64,000 bases of DNA from Metabacillus arenae (GCF_014773385.1 NZ_JACXAI010000011.1:104540-168539), one strand, 5' to 3'. Positions 45,931-54,959 are shown, numbered from the stretch's first letter. The notes: generated by a model from the letters alone, not told the origin. Numbers and translations: made by a program.

Positions 45931-47151
45931 TCAGACGAGATTACGCTTTACCATTCGCTGTTTTAAATAAAGCATGACAAACACATAGCTAAATCCGACC
46001 GAAACGATTAGTGACAGGACAGCTGCAACAAGCTGAACCTTAATGATTAGTACAATCGACAATAACAATCCTTGTATGATTAGGATACTGAGCACAAGAC
46101 GAAAGAATGACTCTGACTTTGTACTTTTTTTGATTGGGTACAAATCGGGTAATGTCAGCAAATCGTAATGCTTATAAAGGGAAGCAATTTGAACACCTGT
46201 TAAATACAATACAAAGATAACAAGAATGAGAATGGAATAAAGATTCAATGTCATAAACCAGAGAAGCACCCCACCAATAACAGTCAGCCGGAGGTAAATT
46301 CCCAGAAAATCACCAGAACGCAAAAACGCACGTGCAAACATGTATGTAAAAACATGATCTTGTTTATTTGGTATAAGTGATAAAAGGAAATCCAGGTAAA
46401 CCCTGCGTTTTGCTTGTTTTTTCAGCTTTGGTACGTCAGTAAACAGATTAGCCAATCGATAAAAGCCTTGCTTTCTTCTTAACTCCTGGTCAATCGCTTC
46501 TTCCCATTTAAATGATTTTCTCTTCGCATCTTTATATAGATACAATGCCAACCCAATCATAACGACGTATAAGATTCCTGCAAACAGATAGCTTTCGTTT
46601 AAAATAAAAAAACTTACTAAAAAATTGATCGTTAGCCTTACAATAAAATCGCCGTACTTTGTCAATGCTTCAACTGAATAGACATTATGCCAGGATAAAA
46701 AAAGATTCCACGCCTTTATGACTAGCAATTGAGCAAAAATAAGCAAGTAACCTGTGAATGCAGCTTCTGTTACAGCAAAATAAAGAGGTGCTAAAAAGGC
46801 AGCTGTAATCAGCAATAAATAGAGCTGAGAAAAGAAGCTATAAGTAAAAGACTGCTTAAAATATTCCTTCATTTTCATTTCAACTGGAAGTAAAAATACA
46901 ATATCTGGTTCTTTCAATAAAGTTCTTACATAAGAATTTGTTAGCACAAAAGCAAAGACAATGCTAATCAAGAAAACTCCAGGGAATTCAGGTGTTATCG
47001 TATGCAGCCATTCTTGATAGGTAAGGGCCCCGCCTGCAGCTATAAAAATTAACACGATCAATAAGTGATCATTAAGCATATAGCGCAAATAAGTTCTGAC
47101 TTCAGTTATATGCTCACCGAGACGCTTTCTCCATATCGCTTTAACGTCCAT
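45931..47151 (-). CDS. ecsB: ABC transporter permease EcsB
   Basis: A polytopic membrane protein of 406 residues when started at ATG 47151, which follows AAAGGAAG closely and matches B. subtilis EcsB (408 aa); the open frame begins at 47193 but that start is poorly placed. Ten or so hydrophobic segments lie in the middle and at the end. It overlaps ecsA by 11 bp. EcsAB is needed for intramembrane proteolysis by RasP, protein secretion, competence and sporulation in B. subtilis. Confidence 0.92.
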   Translation of the reverse strand: MDVKAIWRKRLGEHITEVRTYLRYMLNDHLLIVLIFIAAGGALTYQEWLHTITPEFPGVFLISIVFAFVLTNSYVRTLLKEPDIVFLLPVEMKMKEYFKQSFTYSFFSQLYLLLITAAFLAPLYFAVTEAAFTGYLLIFAQLLVIKAWNLFLSWHNVYSVEALTKYGDFIVRLTINFLVSFFILNESYLFAGILYVVMIGLALYLYKDAKRKSFKWEEAIDQELRRKQGFYRLANLFTDVPKLKKQAKRRVYLDFLLSLIPNKQDHVFTYMFARAFLRSGDFLGIYLRLTVIGGVLLWFMTLNLYSILILVIFVLYLTGVQIASLYKHYDLLTLPDLYPIKKSTKSESFFRLVLSILIIQGLLLSIVLIIKVQLVAAVLSLIVSVGFSYVFVMLYLKQRMVKRNLV

Positions 47152-47893
47152 TTTCTTCGTCTTCCTTTGTAAGCTGTATGTATAAATCATCAAGTGCAGC
47201 TCCCGTCATGTTAAACTGCTTTTGAAGATCTGCTAGTGTGCCCTTTGCTTTAACCCGGCCGTTGTGGAGGATAATAAATGAATCACAATATCGTTCAGCT
47301 GTTGCTAAAATATGGGTGGACATTAAAACACTAGCCCCGCGCTGCTTGGCCTCATCCATTCTTTCTAATAATGCATTAATAGCTAGAGGGTCCAGCCCTA
47401 CAAAAGGTTCATCAATAATATAAAGATCTGGTTCAACCAAAAAGGCGCACATAATCATCACTTTTTGCTTCATTCCTTTTGAAAAGTGAGCCGGAAACCA
47501 TTTTAGCCTTTTATCCATTCGAAATTCTTTCAATAATCTTTCAAGTCGTTCCTCAAAGGTTTTCTTCTCAATTCCATATGCCATCGCCGTTAATTCTAAA
47601 TGCTCATAGAGAGTTAATTCTTCATATAGGATCGGCGTTTCCGGGATAAAACTGAATAAACTCCTGTATTGCTCAGGATGATGTTGAAAAGTTAAATTAT
47701 TTATTTTAATCGTTCCTTTATGAGGTTCCATTGTTCCGATTAAATGTTTAATCGTCGTGCTTTTCCCAGCACCGTTAAGTCCTATTAAACCGACGATTTG
47801 CTGCTTATCAACTTCAAATGAAACGTCTTTCAGCACTGGATTTCTTGTATATCCGCCAGTTAATTGTTCAACCGTTACTAACGACATGTTCAA
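47141..47893 (-). CDS. ecsA: ABC transporter ATP-binding protein EcsA
   Basis: The 250-residue ATPase has Walker A GLNGAGKST (about 37-45), signature FSKGMKQKVMIMCAFL (about 138) and Walker B LYIIDEPFVGLDP (about 157-169). It pairs with EcsB. Gene order ecsA-ecsB-ecsC and the divergent hit gene upstream are the same as in B. subtilis. Confidence 0.95.
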   Translation of the reverse strand: MNMSLVTVEQLTGGYTRNPVLKDVSFEVDKQQIVGLIGLNGAGKSTTIKHLIGTMEPHKGTIKINNLTFQHHPEQYRSLFSFIPETPILYEELTLYEHLELTAMAYGIEKKTFEERLERLLKEFRMDKRLKWFPAHFSKGMKQKVMIMCAFLVEPDLYIIDEPFVGLDPLAINALLERMDEAKQRGASVLMSTHILATAERYCDSFIILHNGRVKAKGTLADLQKQFNMTGAALDDLYIQLTKEDEENGR

Positions 47894-48057
47894 TCCCTAC
47901 CCTACCGTTTTTCTTTTATCTTAACAAAAACCGCTTCCCTTGTCCTAATCGACTTGGAATAAGAATGGCACTTGCATAAATTTAACATTACATAACTCGG
48001 TCATTTTTGGACATGATAATTGATGAAGAGGGGAAATAGTTGTTATATCTCAACTTT

Positions 48058-48322
48058 AAATGAAATGTTTGTTGAAGACAGTTGTTCGATTAATTAAGGG
48101 TTCCACTTATCTAATTAAGGGGATGGTTATATTGAACAATATAAGTGCCATTGTTTAATTGTAAATCATCATACGAAATGAGGTGTCTACGGGCCGTTAC
48201 TAAAATGTAATGTCCTCGGAATACCATTTTGTAAATGAGGTGTTTGTTAAAGACACTAACATGATCCCAATGGAAAGACACATACATTTATTTATAAATG
48301 AGGTGTTTGTCAAAGACAAGTT
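48058..48322 (+). repeat. Spaced repeats AAATGAGGTGTTTGTTAAAG (about 60-bp register)
   Basis: Similar copies start at 48058, 48176 (partial), 48233 and 48296, at intervals of 118, 57 and 63 bp. The last two are nearly identical (ATGAGGTGTTTGT[TC]AAAGACA). They occupy the 832-bp gap between divergent ecsA and hit and are followed by a plus-strand terminator. Confidence 0.7.
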
Positions 48323-48362
48323 GAATTAAAGTTGCTGTTAACAGCTTCTCATCCCTTCTTCT

Positions 48363-48404
48363 AAGAACAGGGAGATCCGTATCGGATTCCCCCTGTTCTT
48401 TTTA
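48363..48404 (+). terminator. Plus-strand terminator upstream of hit
   Basis: AAGAACAGGG pairs with CCCTGTTCTT, with an inner GATCC/GGATT stem, then TTTTTAT. It lies 320 bp before hit, so it ends an otherwise unannotated plus-strand transcript. Confidence 0.8.
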
Positions 48405-48432
48405 TATCCTCGAGAGTAAAGGTATCGCGATA

Positions 48433-48499
48433 ATTGCACGTTCATTGAAATCATTGGACCGTCATTGAAATGAATTGCACGCTTATCAAAATAATGCAC
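48433..48499. repeat. Short tandem repeat of 20-21 bp (about 3.2 copies)
   Basis: ATTGCACGTTCATTGAAATC, ATTGGACCGTCATTGAAATG, ATTGCACGCTTATCAAAATA, ATGCAC in a row. The unit length is close to the sub-unit of the 18.1 kb array, but the sequence differs. Confidence 0.75.
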
Positions 48500-48725
48500 A
48501 CAATTGTGACAAAGCTGTGAACTCACCATACTCCTTTCAGTTTGCATGCATCTATTATGACGTGCGTTAAAAAACCAAAAACATATAAATTTTGATGTTT
48601 AAAACAAGCGACGATTCATAAATTGCCTTTTAATAAATTATCTCAACATAAGAGCCTTTTATTTTCACCATAAAAATATGGTAAAATGAGGGTTAAAGAT
48701 AACCATTCGAACTCAGAAGGGATGA

Positions 48726-49154
48726 ATGAAGATGAGCAACTGTATTTTTTGTAAAATTGTTAATGGTGAAATTCCAAGCTCAAAAGTATTTGAAAACGAG
48801 CATGTTGTAGCATTTTTAGATATTGGTCAAGTCACAAAGGGTCATACCCTTGTTGTACCAAAAGTACATAAAGAAAACATTTACGAGCTTACTCCTGAGC
48901 TTGCCCGAAACCTTTTTGAGGTTGTCCCTAAAATTTCTAGTTCCATTAAAGAGCAATTTAATCCAATCGGATTAAACCTTTTAAACAACAATGGAGAAAA
49001 AGCCGGCCAATCTATTTTTCATTATCATATGCATATTATTCCTCGGTATGGTAAAGGAGATGGTTTTGGCGCTGTTTGGAAGACACACGAAAATGAGTAT
49101 ACACCAGAAAAACTGCAGGAAATCGCTCAAACAATTCGTGAAAATATAAAATAA
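48726..49154 (+). CDS. hit: HIT family protein (Hit)
   Basis: A 142-residue histidine-triad nucleotide hydrolase. The CIFCKI start (zinc Cys pair), the GLNLLNNNGEKAGQS loop and the catalytic triad FHYHMHIIPRY (about 99-109) are present. These enzymes hydrolyse adenosine phosphoramidates. ATG at 48732 (10 bases after AGAAGGG) is an equally likely start. It is divergent from ecsA, as in B. subtilis. A small palindrome ACCATAAAAATATGGT (48668-48683) sits in the promoter region. Confidence 0.93.
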   Translation: MKMSNCIFCKIVNGEIPSSKVFENEHVVAFLDIGQVTKGHTLVVPKVHKENIYELTPELARNLFEVVPKISSSIKEQFNPIGLNLLNNNGEKAGQSIFHYHMHIIPRYGKGDGFGAVWKTHENEYTPEKLQEIAQTIRENIK

Positions 49155-49522
49155 ATCTTCCATTTGTATGAATTACTTGTCATTCTTTTCTTCAGGACCT
49201 ACAAGAAAATTATAGGCAAAATGACAAAGGCTTCAGGAAGCGGCGGCTCGGCCTGCATTTCCTTTTTTAGGAATTTAAGGTGTTTAATTCCTATCTCCCT
49301 TTTTGCTAAAGAAATTAGGAAGAATAAGATGGTGTAAAACCTGCTAGTGTAAGATAAACAAACGAATTAGTTTTCCATTATTACATTCAAAACTGGAAAT
49401 CAAAAGTATCCAGTTTTTTATTTATTCTTAAAATTATCACTACATATTAAAAAAGATTTGTGATAGGATAACGTTATTCAATTTAGTTATTTAAAGCACA
49501 AAATTAAAGTGAGGTTATTGAT
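49155..49522 (+). other. hit-serC spacer with hairpins
   Basis: No ORF. It has GGAATT-TAAGGTGTTT-AATTCC (49269-49291) followed by CTCCCTTTTT, and 100 bp further a clear terminator (49388-49421). The latter either ends hit or acts as a leader attenuator for serC. Confidence 0.5.
49388..49421 (+). terminator. Terminator 100 bp before serC
   Basis: AAAACTGGA pairs with TCCAGTTTTTT across an 11-base loop, with a T run on the plus strand. Confidence 0.8.
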
Positions 49523-50602
49523 ATGAGTAAAGTCTTAAATTTCAATGCAGGACCTGCTGCTCTTCCCCGCTCCGTTTTAGAACAAGCGCAAGCTGAGTTA
49601 GTTGATTTTAATGGAACTGGAATGTCTGTAATGGAATTAAGCCATCGCAGCGGAGCGTATGACGAAGTTCACGTACAAGCGAAGGAACAGTTGAAATCAA
49701 TCATGAATATTCCGGATACTCATGATGTTTTATTTTTACAAGGAGGGGCAAGCCATCAATTTGCTATGCTTCCAATGAACTTCCTTCATTCTAATAAAGT
49801 CGGCTATTACGTCTTATCTGGATCATGGTCTGAGAAGGCCCTTTCAGAAGCTGAAAAAATCGGTGATACAAAAGTTGTTGCTTCAAGTAAAGAAGATACT
49901 TATTCTCACATCCCAAAAGAGTTGGCGCTTGACTCCCTGCCAAATGCAGCCTATTTACATTTAACAAGCAATAATACGATTTTTGGAACGCAGTGGGGTA
50001 ATTTTCCTGATGTAAACGTTCCTTTAGTAGCAGACATGTCAAGTGACATTTTAAGTAAAGAGATTGATGTTTCTAAATTTGATTGCATTTATGCAGGTGC
50101 ACAAAAAAACTTAGGGCCATCTGGAGTAACAGTTGTGATCATTCGTAAAGATTGGATAAAAGAAGCTAACAAAGCAATCCCAAAAATCTTACAATATGAA
50201 ACACATGCTAAAGCAAATTCTCTTTATAACACTCCTCCAACCTTTTCAATCTACATTCTTTCTCTAGTTTTAAACTGGGTAGAAGCTCAAGGCGGTATAG
50301 GAGCTGTACAAAGAATGAATGAACAAAAAGCAAACCTGCTGTATGATTGTATAGACAGCAGTGAAGGGTTTTATAAAGGACATGCTTCTAAAGAGAGCCG
50401 TTCAAATATGAATGTCACATTTACTCTCCCTAATAAAGAGTTAACGGAAAAGTTTCTAAAGGAAGCAAAAGAACTCGGAATGAGCGGGCTGAATGGCCAC
50501 CGGTCAGTTGGGGGCTGCAGAGCGTCTATTTATAATGCTGTCCCGCTTGAAGCTTGCGAACAATTGGTAGAGTTTATGAAGATATTCAAAGGTAAGAACT
50601 AA
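49523..50602 (+). CDS. serC: Phosphoserine aminotransferase
   Basis: A 359-residue class V aminotransferase that converts 3-phosphohydroxypyruvate to phosphoserine in serine synthesis. It opens with LNFNAGPAALPRSVLEQA (5-22). The PLP-binding Lys lies in YAGAQKNLGPSG (about 189-200), followed by YNTPPTFSIY (about 233). Length fits the family (about 360). Ribosome site GAGGTTATTGAT. Confidence 0.96.
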   Translation: MSKVLNFNAGPAALPRSVLEQAQAELVDFNGTGMSVMELSHRSGAYDEVHVQAKEQLKSIMNIPDTHDVLFLQGGASHQFAMLPMNFLHSNKVGYYVLSGSWSEKALSEAEKIGDTKVVASSKEDTYSHIPKELALDSLPNAAYLHLTSNNTIFGTQWGNFPDVNVPLVADMSSDILSKEIDVSKFDCIYAGAQKNLGPSGVTVVIIRKDWIKEANKAIPKILQYETHAKANSLYNTPPTFSIYILSLVLNWVEAQGGIGAVQRMNEQKANLLYDCIDSSEGFYKGHASKESRSNMNVTFTLPNKELTEKFLKEAKELGMSGLNGHRSVGGCRASIYNAVPLEACEQLVEFMKIFKGKN

Positions 50603-50644
50603 CTGATAATTATAACTTTTCCTTTTAGTTATTCTTTGTTATAA

Positions 50645-50747
50645 TTCTAGATAAATACTCCTGCAATAGGGAAATTAGCCTACTATTGGGGGGGGAAATG
50701 ATGAGTTTAGTAGAGGAGAGCCTAAGAATGAATACAAAAACACTAGT
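50645..50747 (+). promoter_or_regulatory. TRAP-binding-type leader overlapping trpP translation start
   Basis: GAG-TT-TAG-TA-GAG-GA-GAG are four (G/T)AG triplets at 50703, 50708, 50713 and 50718, at exact 5-nt spacing, covering the ribosome site; the same register continues (TAA, then the ATG at 50728). Extra TAG triplets occur at 50648, 50667, 50676 and 50744. Such NAG repeats are the binding signal of the tryptophan-activated RNA-binding protein TRAP, which blocks trpP translation in B. subtilis. Confidence 0.75.
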
Positions 50748-51252
50748 TTCAATGTCTTTATTTGTTGCTATTGGAGTGGCATTGCATGCGATTATTCCGC
50801 CATTTCCTAACGGAATGAAGCCTGACATGATGCTCACAATGATGTTTCTGGCCATCTTACTGTTTCCAAGCGTGAAAAATGTTTTGCTTGTAGGAGTTGC
50901 CACCGGATTTTTATCAGGTATAACAACAAGCTTTCCTGCAGGACTAATACCAAATGTCATTGATAAGCCTGTAACAGCTTTCATCTTCTTCATACTGTTA
51001 CTAGCAGTAAAGAAATATGCCCAATCTGTTGTTACAGCAGGAATTCTCACTGCTATTGGCACGTTAATTTCAGGCGTGGTATTCTTAACGTCTGCCCTGT
51101 TGATCGTCGGATTACCAGCAGGTGCAGGATTTACGTTCTTATTCTTGACTGTTGTATTGCCTGCTACTTTATTAAATACAATTGCAATGGTCATCATATA
51201 TCCAATTGTTAAGTCTATTGCAAAGCGCTCTAACCTTGTCAGCGCAAACTAA
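50728..51252 (+). CDS. trpP: Tryptophan transporter TrpP
   Basis: The open frame starts at 50686, but ATG 50728 (after GAGGAGAG) gives 174 residues, close to B. subtilis TrpP/YhaG (172). Five hydrophobic segments and the HAIIPPFPNGMKPDMMLTMM stretch (residues 18-37) fit this family of probable tryptophan uptake proteins. The leader with (G/T)AG repeats and the position after serC agree. A strong terminator follows. Confidence 0.92.
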   Translation: MNTKTLVSMSLFVAIGVALHAIIPPFPNGMKPDMMLTMMFLAILLFPSVKNVLLVGVATGFLSGITTSFPAGLIPNVIDKPVTAFIFFILLLAVKKYAQSVVTAGILTAIGTLISGVVFLTSALLIVGLPAGAGFTFLFLTVVLPATLLNTIAMVIIYPIVKSIAKRSNLVSAN

Positions 51253-51267
51253 GCTGTTCATAACAGA

Positions 51268-51317
51268 GGGTGACTCAGGCAGTGCTTGGCACAAGCTTAC
51301 CTGAGTCACCCTTTTTT
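51268..51317 (+). terminator. Terminator of trpP
   Basis: GGGTGACTCAGG pairs with CCTGAGTCACCC, followed by TTTTTT. Confidence 0.92.
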
Positions 51318-51380
51318 CATTGGATTCATAATCGTTTTCAGCCATTACATCCTCGTCTTTAAAATCTTGAAAGAATGTTT

Positions 51381-51572
51381 TTACTGAAAAATGTATAAAA
51401 TTATACTAATTAATAGTGTAATTCCCCCACCGCCTGCTAGTACATAAGCTTTTTGCTGCAGAACTCTTTTAGGCGGATAGGATGCTGATTGACCAATGAG
51501 TTTTGCATAATGAAATGCACCAATAAAGAATAACAAACTAACTATAAAGAAAAAGAAAATGACACCTGACAA
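51381..51572 (-). CDS. Small two-segment membrane protein (63 aa)
   Basis: The ORF uses a TTG start at 51572, about eight bases after an AGGGGGG ribosome site. Two hydrophobic stretches (about 3-24 and 43-62) flank a polar loop with SYPPKRVLQQKA. No family is recognised. It is placed between trpP and yhaH on the opposite strand, without an evident terminator. Confidence 0.6.
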   Translation of the reverse strand: MSGVIFFFFIVSLLFFIGAFHYAKLIGQSASYPPKRVLQQKAYVLAGGGGITLLISIILYIFQ

Positions 51573-51717
51573 CCTACTCCCCCCCTCTTATACAACCTAT
51601 GCTTATCCAAGCACACCTATGAATGAAAGTTGTTTAAGCTTCTGTTTGCAGGGAATAAAGTGGAATAGAGATCAACAATCAAAGGACTCAAAAACTATTT
51701 TTAATGGAGTGATGTGA

Positions 51718-52074
51718 GTGACTAATCAAAAATCATTATTCTTAGGACTAATCGTCGGGGGTGTCATCGGCAGTGTATCAGCATTACTATCAACCCCTTC
51801 TTCAGGTCGTGAATTTAGAGATCAAATAAAAGGGAATAGAGAGAAACTTGAAGAAATCATTGTTCGATTAAAAAATGATAGTATTGCTTTAAAGGAGCAA
51901 TTAGTAAAAACGGCAAAAGAAAGCTCTGAAGTCGTCAAAGAGGTTTCTACAGACCTGCAGCAATCTGTTAAGGAATGGCGAGAAGAAATTGCTCCCCATC
52001 AACAAAATTTACAGAAAGAAATTGCTGAAATTGAAGAAAAAATGAAACAGCTAGAACAGACTTTACAAAAATAA
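51718..52074 (+). CDS. yhaH: YtxH-like general stress type protein YhaH
   Basis: A 118-residue protein with an N-terminal membrane segment rich in glycine (LFLGLIVGGVIGSVSALL, 7-24), followed by a long coiled coil. The PSSGREFRDQIK segment is typical of the YtxH family. It has GTG start after GGAGTGATGTGA. Length and location between trpP and scoC match B. subtilis YhaH. Confidence 0.88.
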   Translation: MTNQKSLFLGLIVGGVIGSVSALLSTPSSGREFRDQIKGNREKLEEIIVRLKNDSIALKEQLVKTAKESSEVVKEVSTDLQQSVKEWREEIAPHQQNLQKEIAEIEEKMKQLEQTLQK

Positions 52075-52101
52075 AATACTTTCATATAAAAATGTTATCA
52101 G

Positions 52102-52143
52102 AAAGATGTGTGTGACAAAATCTACCTAGCACATCTTTTTTTT
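52102..52143 (+). terminator. Terminator of yhaH
   Basis: AAAGATGTG pairs with CACATCTTT around an 18-base loop, followed by a T run. Confidence 0.75.
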
Positions 52144-52278
52144 ATTGCCATTTTCCGCCTATATAATAAGGAATGGAAAATTTTTTTTAAAAATTTTGAA
52201 ATTTACATCTTTATTAATCTTTATTTTTTTGGGATAATGGTGAATAACAGTAAAAGGGGAAAAGTAGGTGAAGGATAA

Positions 52279-52860
52279 TTGAAAAGAATAGAAAAGGAAT
52301 ACACAATTAAAGAAGCACTGCTTTTTAGTCAACGAGTGGCACAGTTAAGTAAAGCTTTATGGAAATCAATCGAAAAGGATTGGCAGGAATGGATTAAGCC
52401 TTATGATCTTAATATTAATGAGCATCACATTCTCTGGATTGCCTATCATTTAAAAGGGGCTTCCATTTCAGAAATTGCCAAGTTCGGGGTGATGCATGTT
52501 TCAACAGCCTTCAATTTTTCGAAGAAGCTTGAAGAAAGGGGCTACCTCGAATTTTCAAAGAAACAAAACGACAAGCGGAATACGTATATTCAATTAACCT
52601 CTGAAGGTGAAGATATTCTTCTGCGGTTATTAGAGGATTATGAGCCTTCTAGAAATGCAGTTTTTAAAGGGGCACAGCCTCTGCAGGATTTATACGGGAA
52701 GTTTCCTGAAATTATCGAGCTTATGTGTATCATTCGTAATATTTACGGGGACGATTTTATGGAAATTTTTGAACGTTCCTTTCAAAACATAGAAGAGGAG
52801 TTTGTTATTGAGGAAGGCAAGCTAAAGAAGGTACAGCCTCCTTCTCTCGTTGAAGACTAA
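52279..52860 (+). CDS. scoC: MarR-type transition-state regulator ScoC (Hpr)
   Basis: The 193-residue winged-helix protein begins with TTG after AGGTGAAGG. The HTH ([29 protein letters not shown], about 67-95) and wing ([14 protein letters not shown]) are those of Hpr/ScoC (203 aa in B. subtilis), which represses protease genes such as aprE and affects sporulation. Gene order yhaH-scoC-yhaI is conserved. Confidence 0.94.
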   Translation: MKRIEKEYTIKEALLFSQRVAQLSKALWKSIEKDWQEWIKPYDLNINEHHILWIAYHLKGASISEIAKFGVMHVSTAFNFSKKLEERGYLEFSKKQNDKRNTYIQLTSEGEDILLRLLEDYEPSRNAVFKGAQPLQDLYGKFPEIIELMCIIRNIYGDDFMEIFERSFQNIEEEFVIEEGKLKKVQPPSLVED

Positions 52861-52862
52861 GA

Positions 52863-53204
52863 TTAATTATGTTTTGCGATGATTGATAAAAATTCGCCCA
52901 TCAATTCTGAATACATCTCTTGATCATAGAGGGATTTTATAACCTGATTTACGGGCAATTTACTATTTAACTGGCCAACAAACTGAGCAAGGAGGTCTTC
53001 ATAGATGACCCAACCTTGTTCTTTTTGTACGTAAAAATCTATTTCTGTCTGTTTACACAGTTCGATAACTTCTGTAACTTCTTCTTCGGATAATTGATTT
53101 TCTATCACTAGTTTAAAAAATGGATACTTCGTGTCATCAACCATTTGAAGTAAGAGGGAAATGTAAAATTCCAATTTATGAAGTTTTCCTTCTAGCTTGT
53201 CCAC
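52863..53204 (-). CDS. yhaI: YhaI family protein (DUF1878)
   Basis: A 113-residue, mostly helical acidic protein of unknown function, convergent with scoC with only two bases between stop codons. It matches B. subtilis YhaI in length and place. It has no membrane segment or signal peptide. Confidence 0.9.
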   Translation of the reverse strand: MDKLEGKLHKLEFYISLLLQMVDDTKYPFFKLVIENQLSEEEVTEVIELCKQTEIDFYVQKEQGWVIYEDLLAQFVGQLNSKLPVNQVIKSLYDQEMYSELMGEFLSIIAKHN

Positions 53205-53511
53205 TTGCGTTCACTTCTTTCTTCATTACAAACTCGAATGACCTTTATTTCACTCTTAATGGGCAGTAATGTCCCTTCAATCTTCGGAGAAATTAACCCT
53301 CACTGATGGAAAGTTTTACTTTATTTTACCCAATTTATAGCATTTAAGAAAGGACTAACTCTCCTACTAAACATATTAAAGCGTTAAATTCATCCATTCT
53401 CCATTGAATTAAATTATCCTTCCAATTTGTTGTAAAATTTATATCGAAGGAAGCGTATTTATTTTAAAAAAGGGATTGATTTTTCTTCCTTTTGGCTGTA
53501 AATTATGGGAG

Positions 53512-53643
53512 TAGAACGAAAAGCGCAGAGCGCTAGTCCAACCTAGGGCAAGCACTCGGGCGAGCCTCCCGGAAAGGCCGCCTTTGTCTTTTTAGGAGGC
53601 TCGGCTGGTGACCTCAGGCGGGTTAGGCGCTGGAGCTGGATAT
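53512..53643 (+). repeat. Dispersed GC-rich repeat copy
   Basis: It starts GAACGAAAAGCGCAGAGCGC-TAGTCC and ends GGGTTAGGCGCTGGAGCTGGA; the outer parts are complementary (GCGCTAG / TAGGCGC-like), and inner GAGCCTCC pairs with GGAGGCTC. It shares its beginning with the copies at 26.7 and 63.55 kb. The 53205-53731 gap has no other feature that I can support. Confidence 0.85.
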
Positions 53644-53731
53644 CTTTAAATAAACTATTTCACGTTATCCTTTATCAATCTTAAGATTCTTAACCTTTAA
53701 AGAAAAACTCTTTCCATGGATGGTGATTCTT

Positions 53732-54274
53732 ATGAATTGCTGGAAGACCATTAATCTTTCAAAAGATTTCGGTTTTCAACGTTTACTTTTAATTTCATTA
53801 ATAACAATGATCTCAGCCTTTATTTCGTTCTATGTGCCATTGAATTTTATTCACTCAAACGTTCAATTACAAGAGGATCATTTCCTGCTTTTCATGTGTT
53901 TTATTTTTATAACTTTTATCGTGCATAAGCTTCTTCATTTTATAGTATTAATTGCTTGTGGACAGAAGGTTTCATTAAAAATGGAGATGCTCCTTTTTTA
54001 TCCTCAGTTAAGAATTAGAGCATGTCATAGCATTTCTAAAAACCTAATGCTGCTCTCCCTGGTGACACCATTTGTCATTTTGACACCTATATTTCTATGG
54101 GCAAGCGTATACTTCCCGCAATACTATCATTATTTTGCAATGCTTGCGGCATTTCATACAGGGTGCTGTGTCCCTGATTTTATTTATATTCGTCAGCTTG
54201 TTTTCGCTCCAAAATATAGTTTAGTAGAAGAAGACAAGGACGACTTTGAAATTTTGATTCAAAATAAGCACTAA
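53732..54274 (+). CDS. DUF3267 membrane protein (YhaJ-like)
   Basis: The ORF opens at 53720, but ATG 53732, five bases after GGTGAT, is a better start (180 residues). Four hydrophobic segments are present. The HKLLHFIVL motif (about 69-77) is a DUF3267 feature that recalls zinc-protease HExxH-type motifs but lacks the Glu. Function unknown. B. subtilis YhaJ, in the same neighbourhood, appears to be the counterpart. Confidence 0.72.
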   Translation: MNCWKTINLSKDFGFQRLLLISLITMISAFISFYVPLNFIHSNVQLQEDHFLLFMCFIFITFIVHKLLHFIVLIACGQKVSLKMEMLLFYPQLRIRACHSISKNLMLLSLVTPFVILTPIFLWASVYFPQYYHYFAMLAAFHTGCCVPDFIYIRQLVFAPKYSLVEEDKDDFEILIQNKH

Positions 54275-54306
54275 CCTTGTGAACACACTAGATAAACTCA
54301 CTTACA

Positions 54307-54339
54307 CCCCGGCTGAAAAACAACCGGGGTTTTTGTTTT
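54307..54339 (+). terminator. Rho-independent terminator
   Basis: CCCCGG-CTGAAAAACAA-CCGGGG followed by TTTTTGTTTT. Confidence 0.9.
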
Positions 54340-54363
54340 GCCTCTTTTAACGGCTCTAAGTAT

Positions 54364-54453
54364 ACCTTGTATCTAAAGAAGAATAAGCTATAATTTGATA
54401 CCGAAAAGAAGCTTACAAATATTTCGGATTAAATGTTTCCAAATAATTTGGGA
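54364..54453 (+). promoter_or_regulatory. Promoter and palindrome upstream of the CBO0543-type genes
   Basis: TTGTAT (54367-54372), 16-17-bp spacer and TATAAT (54389-54394) form a promoter. About 40 bp downstream lies GTTTCCAAAT-A-ATTTGGGAAC (54433-54453), ten-base arms with one mismatch, a likely operator or RNA hairpin. Confidence 0.6.
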
Positions 54454-54495
54454 ACACTATGTTTAAATCTATAAAATAAAGGGGCGCCGATTAAA

Positions 54496-54954
54496 ATGGT
54501 CATTGTCGGGATACTCTTGATGATTCTGATCGGAGTGTGTATTCTATGGAAGATAAACAAATTAAAAAAGTTAGAAATCGCAGCAATTTGGCTTTTAATT
54601 CCCATCATTATACATGACGTTGCCGTGGTAACATCAAACTTGAAAATAATAGAAATAGCTAAAAATACTGAAATGTATTTGTCTTTTGTAATGATCCAAA
54701 TCCTGCTCCTTCCTCTATTGTTGATACTGTTCTTCAATACATATATTGATATTCGATCTGTTCCGATTAGAACGATTATTTCTCTGTGCCTTGTTGGCAT
54801 TTTACTCTTAGTAGAATACACCTTTGAATGGGCTGGTATCATAACTTACAAAAATGTGAACCTATGGGCTTCATTTGTCTTTTGGTTATTAACAGTATTC
54901 GTACTGTCAATGTTTCAACAATTTTTTCTTACTTCATTGTACAAGGAGGTATAG
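54496..54954 (+). CDS. CBO0543-type membrane protein (first of pair)
   Basis: A 152-residue protein with four or five membrane segments. It shows DIRSVPIRT (about 85-93), then EYTFEWAGIITYKNVN (about 107-122), patterns of the CBO0543 family, whose function is unknown. Ribosome site AAGGGG. The next gene starts six bases after its stop codon and is a diverged paralogue, so both are one unit. Confidence 0.72.
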   Translation: MVIVGILLMILIGVCILWKINKLKKLEIAAIWLLIPIIIHDVAVVTSNLKIIEIAKNTEMYLSFVMIQILLLPLLLILFFNTYIDIRSVPIRTIISLCLVGILLLVEYTFEWAGIITYKNVNLWASFVFWLLTVFVLSMFQQFFLTSLYKEV

Positions 54955-54959
54955 AAAAA

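Noticed and set aside
48338..48547. 69-codon minus-strand ORF upstream of hit
   Set aside because: It covers a terminator and a short tandem repeat, has no ribosome site and no family resemblance.
50625..51197. 190-codon minus-strand ORF opposite trpP
   Set aside because: Shadow of trpP; Thr/Asn/Pro-rich composition typical of the reverse frame of a membrane protein.
54429..54842. 137-codon minus-strand ORF over the first CBO0543-type gene
   Set aside because: It covers the promoter and palindrome of the plus-strand gene and has Ile/Met-rich shadow composition.
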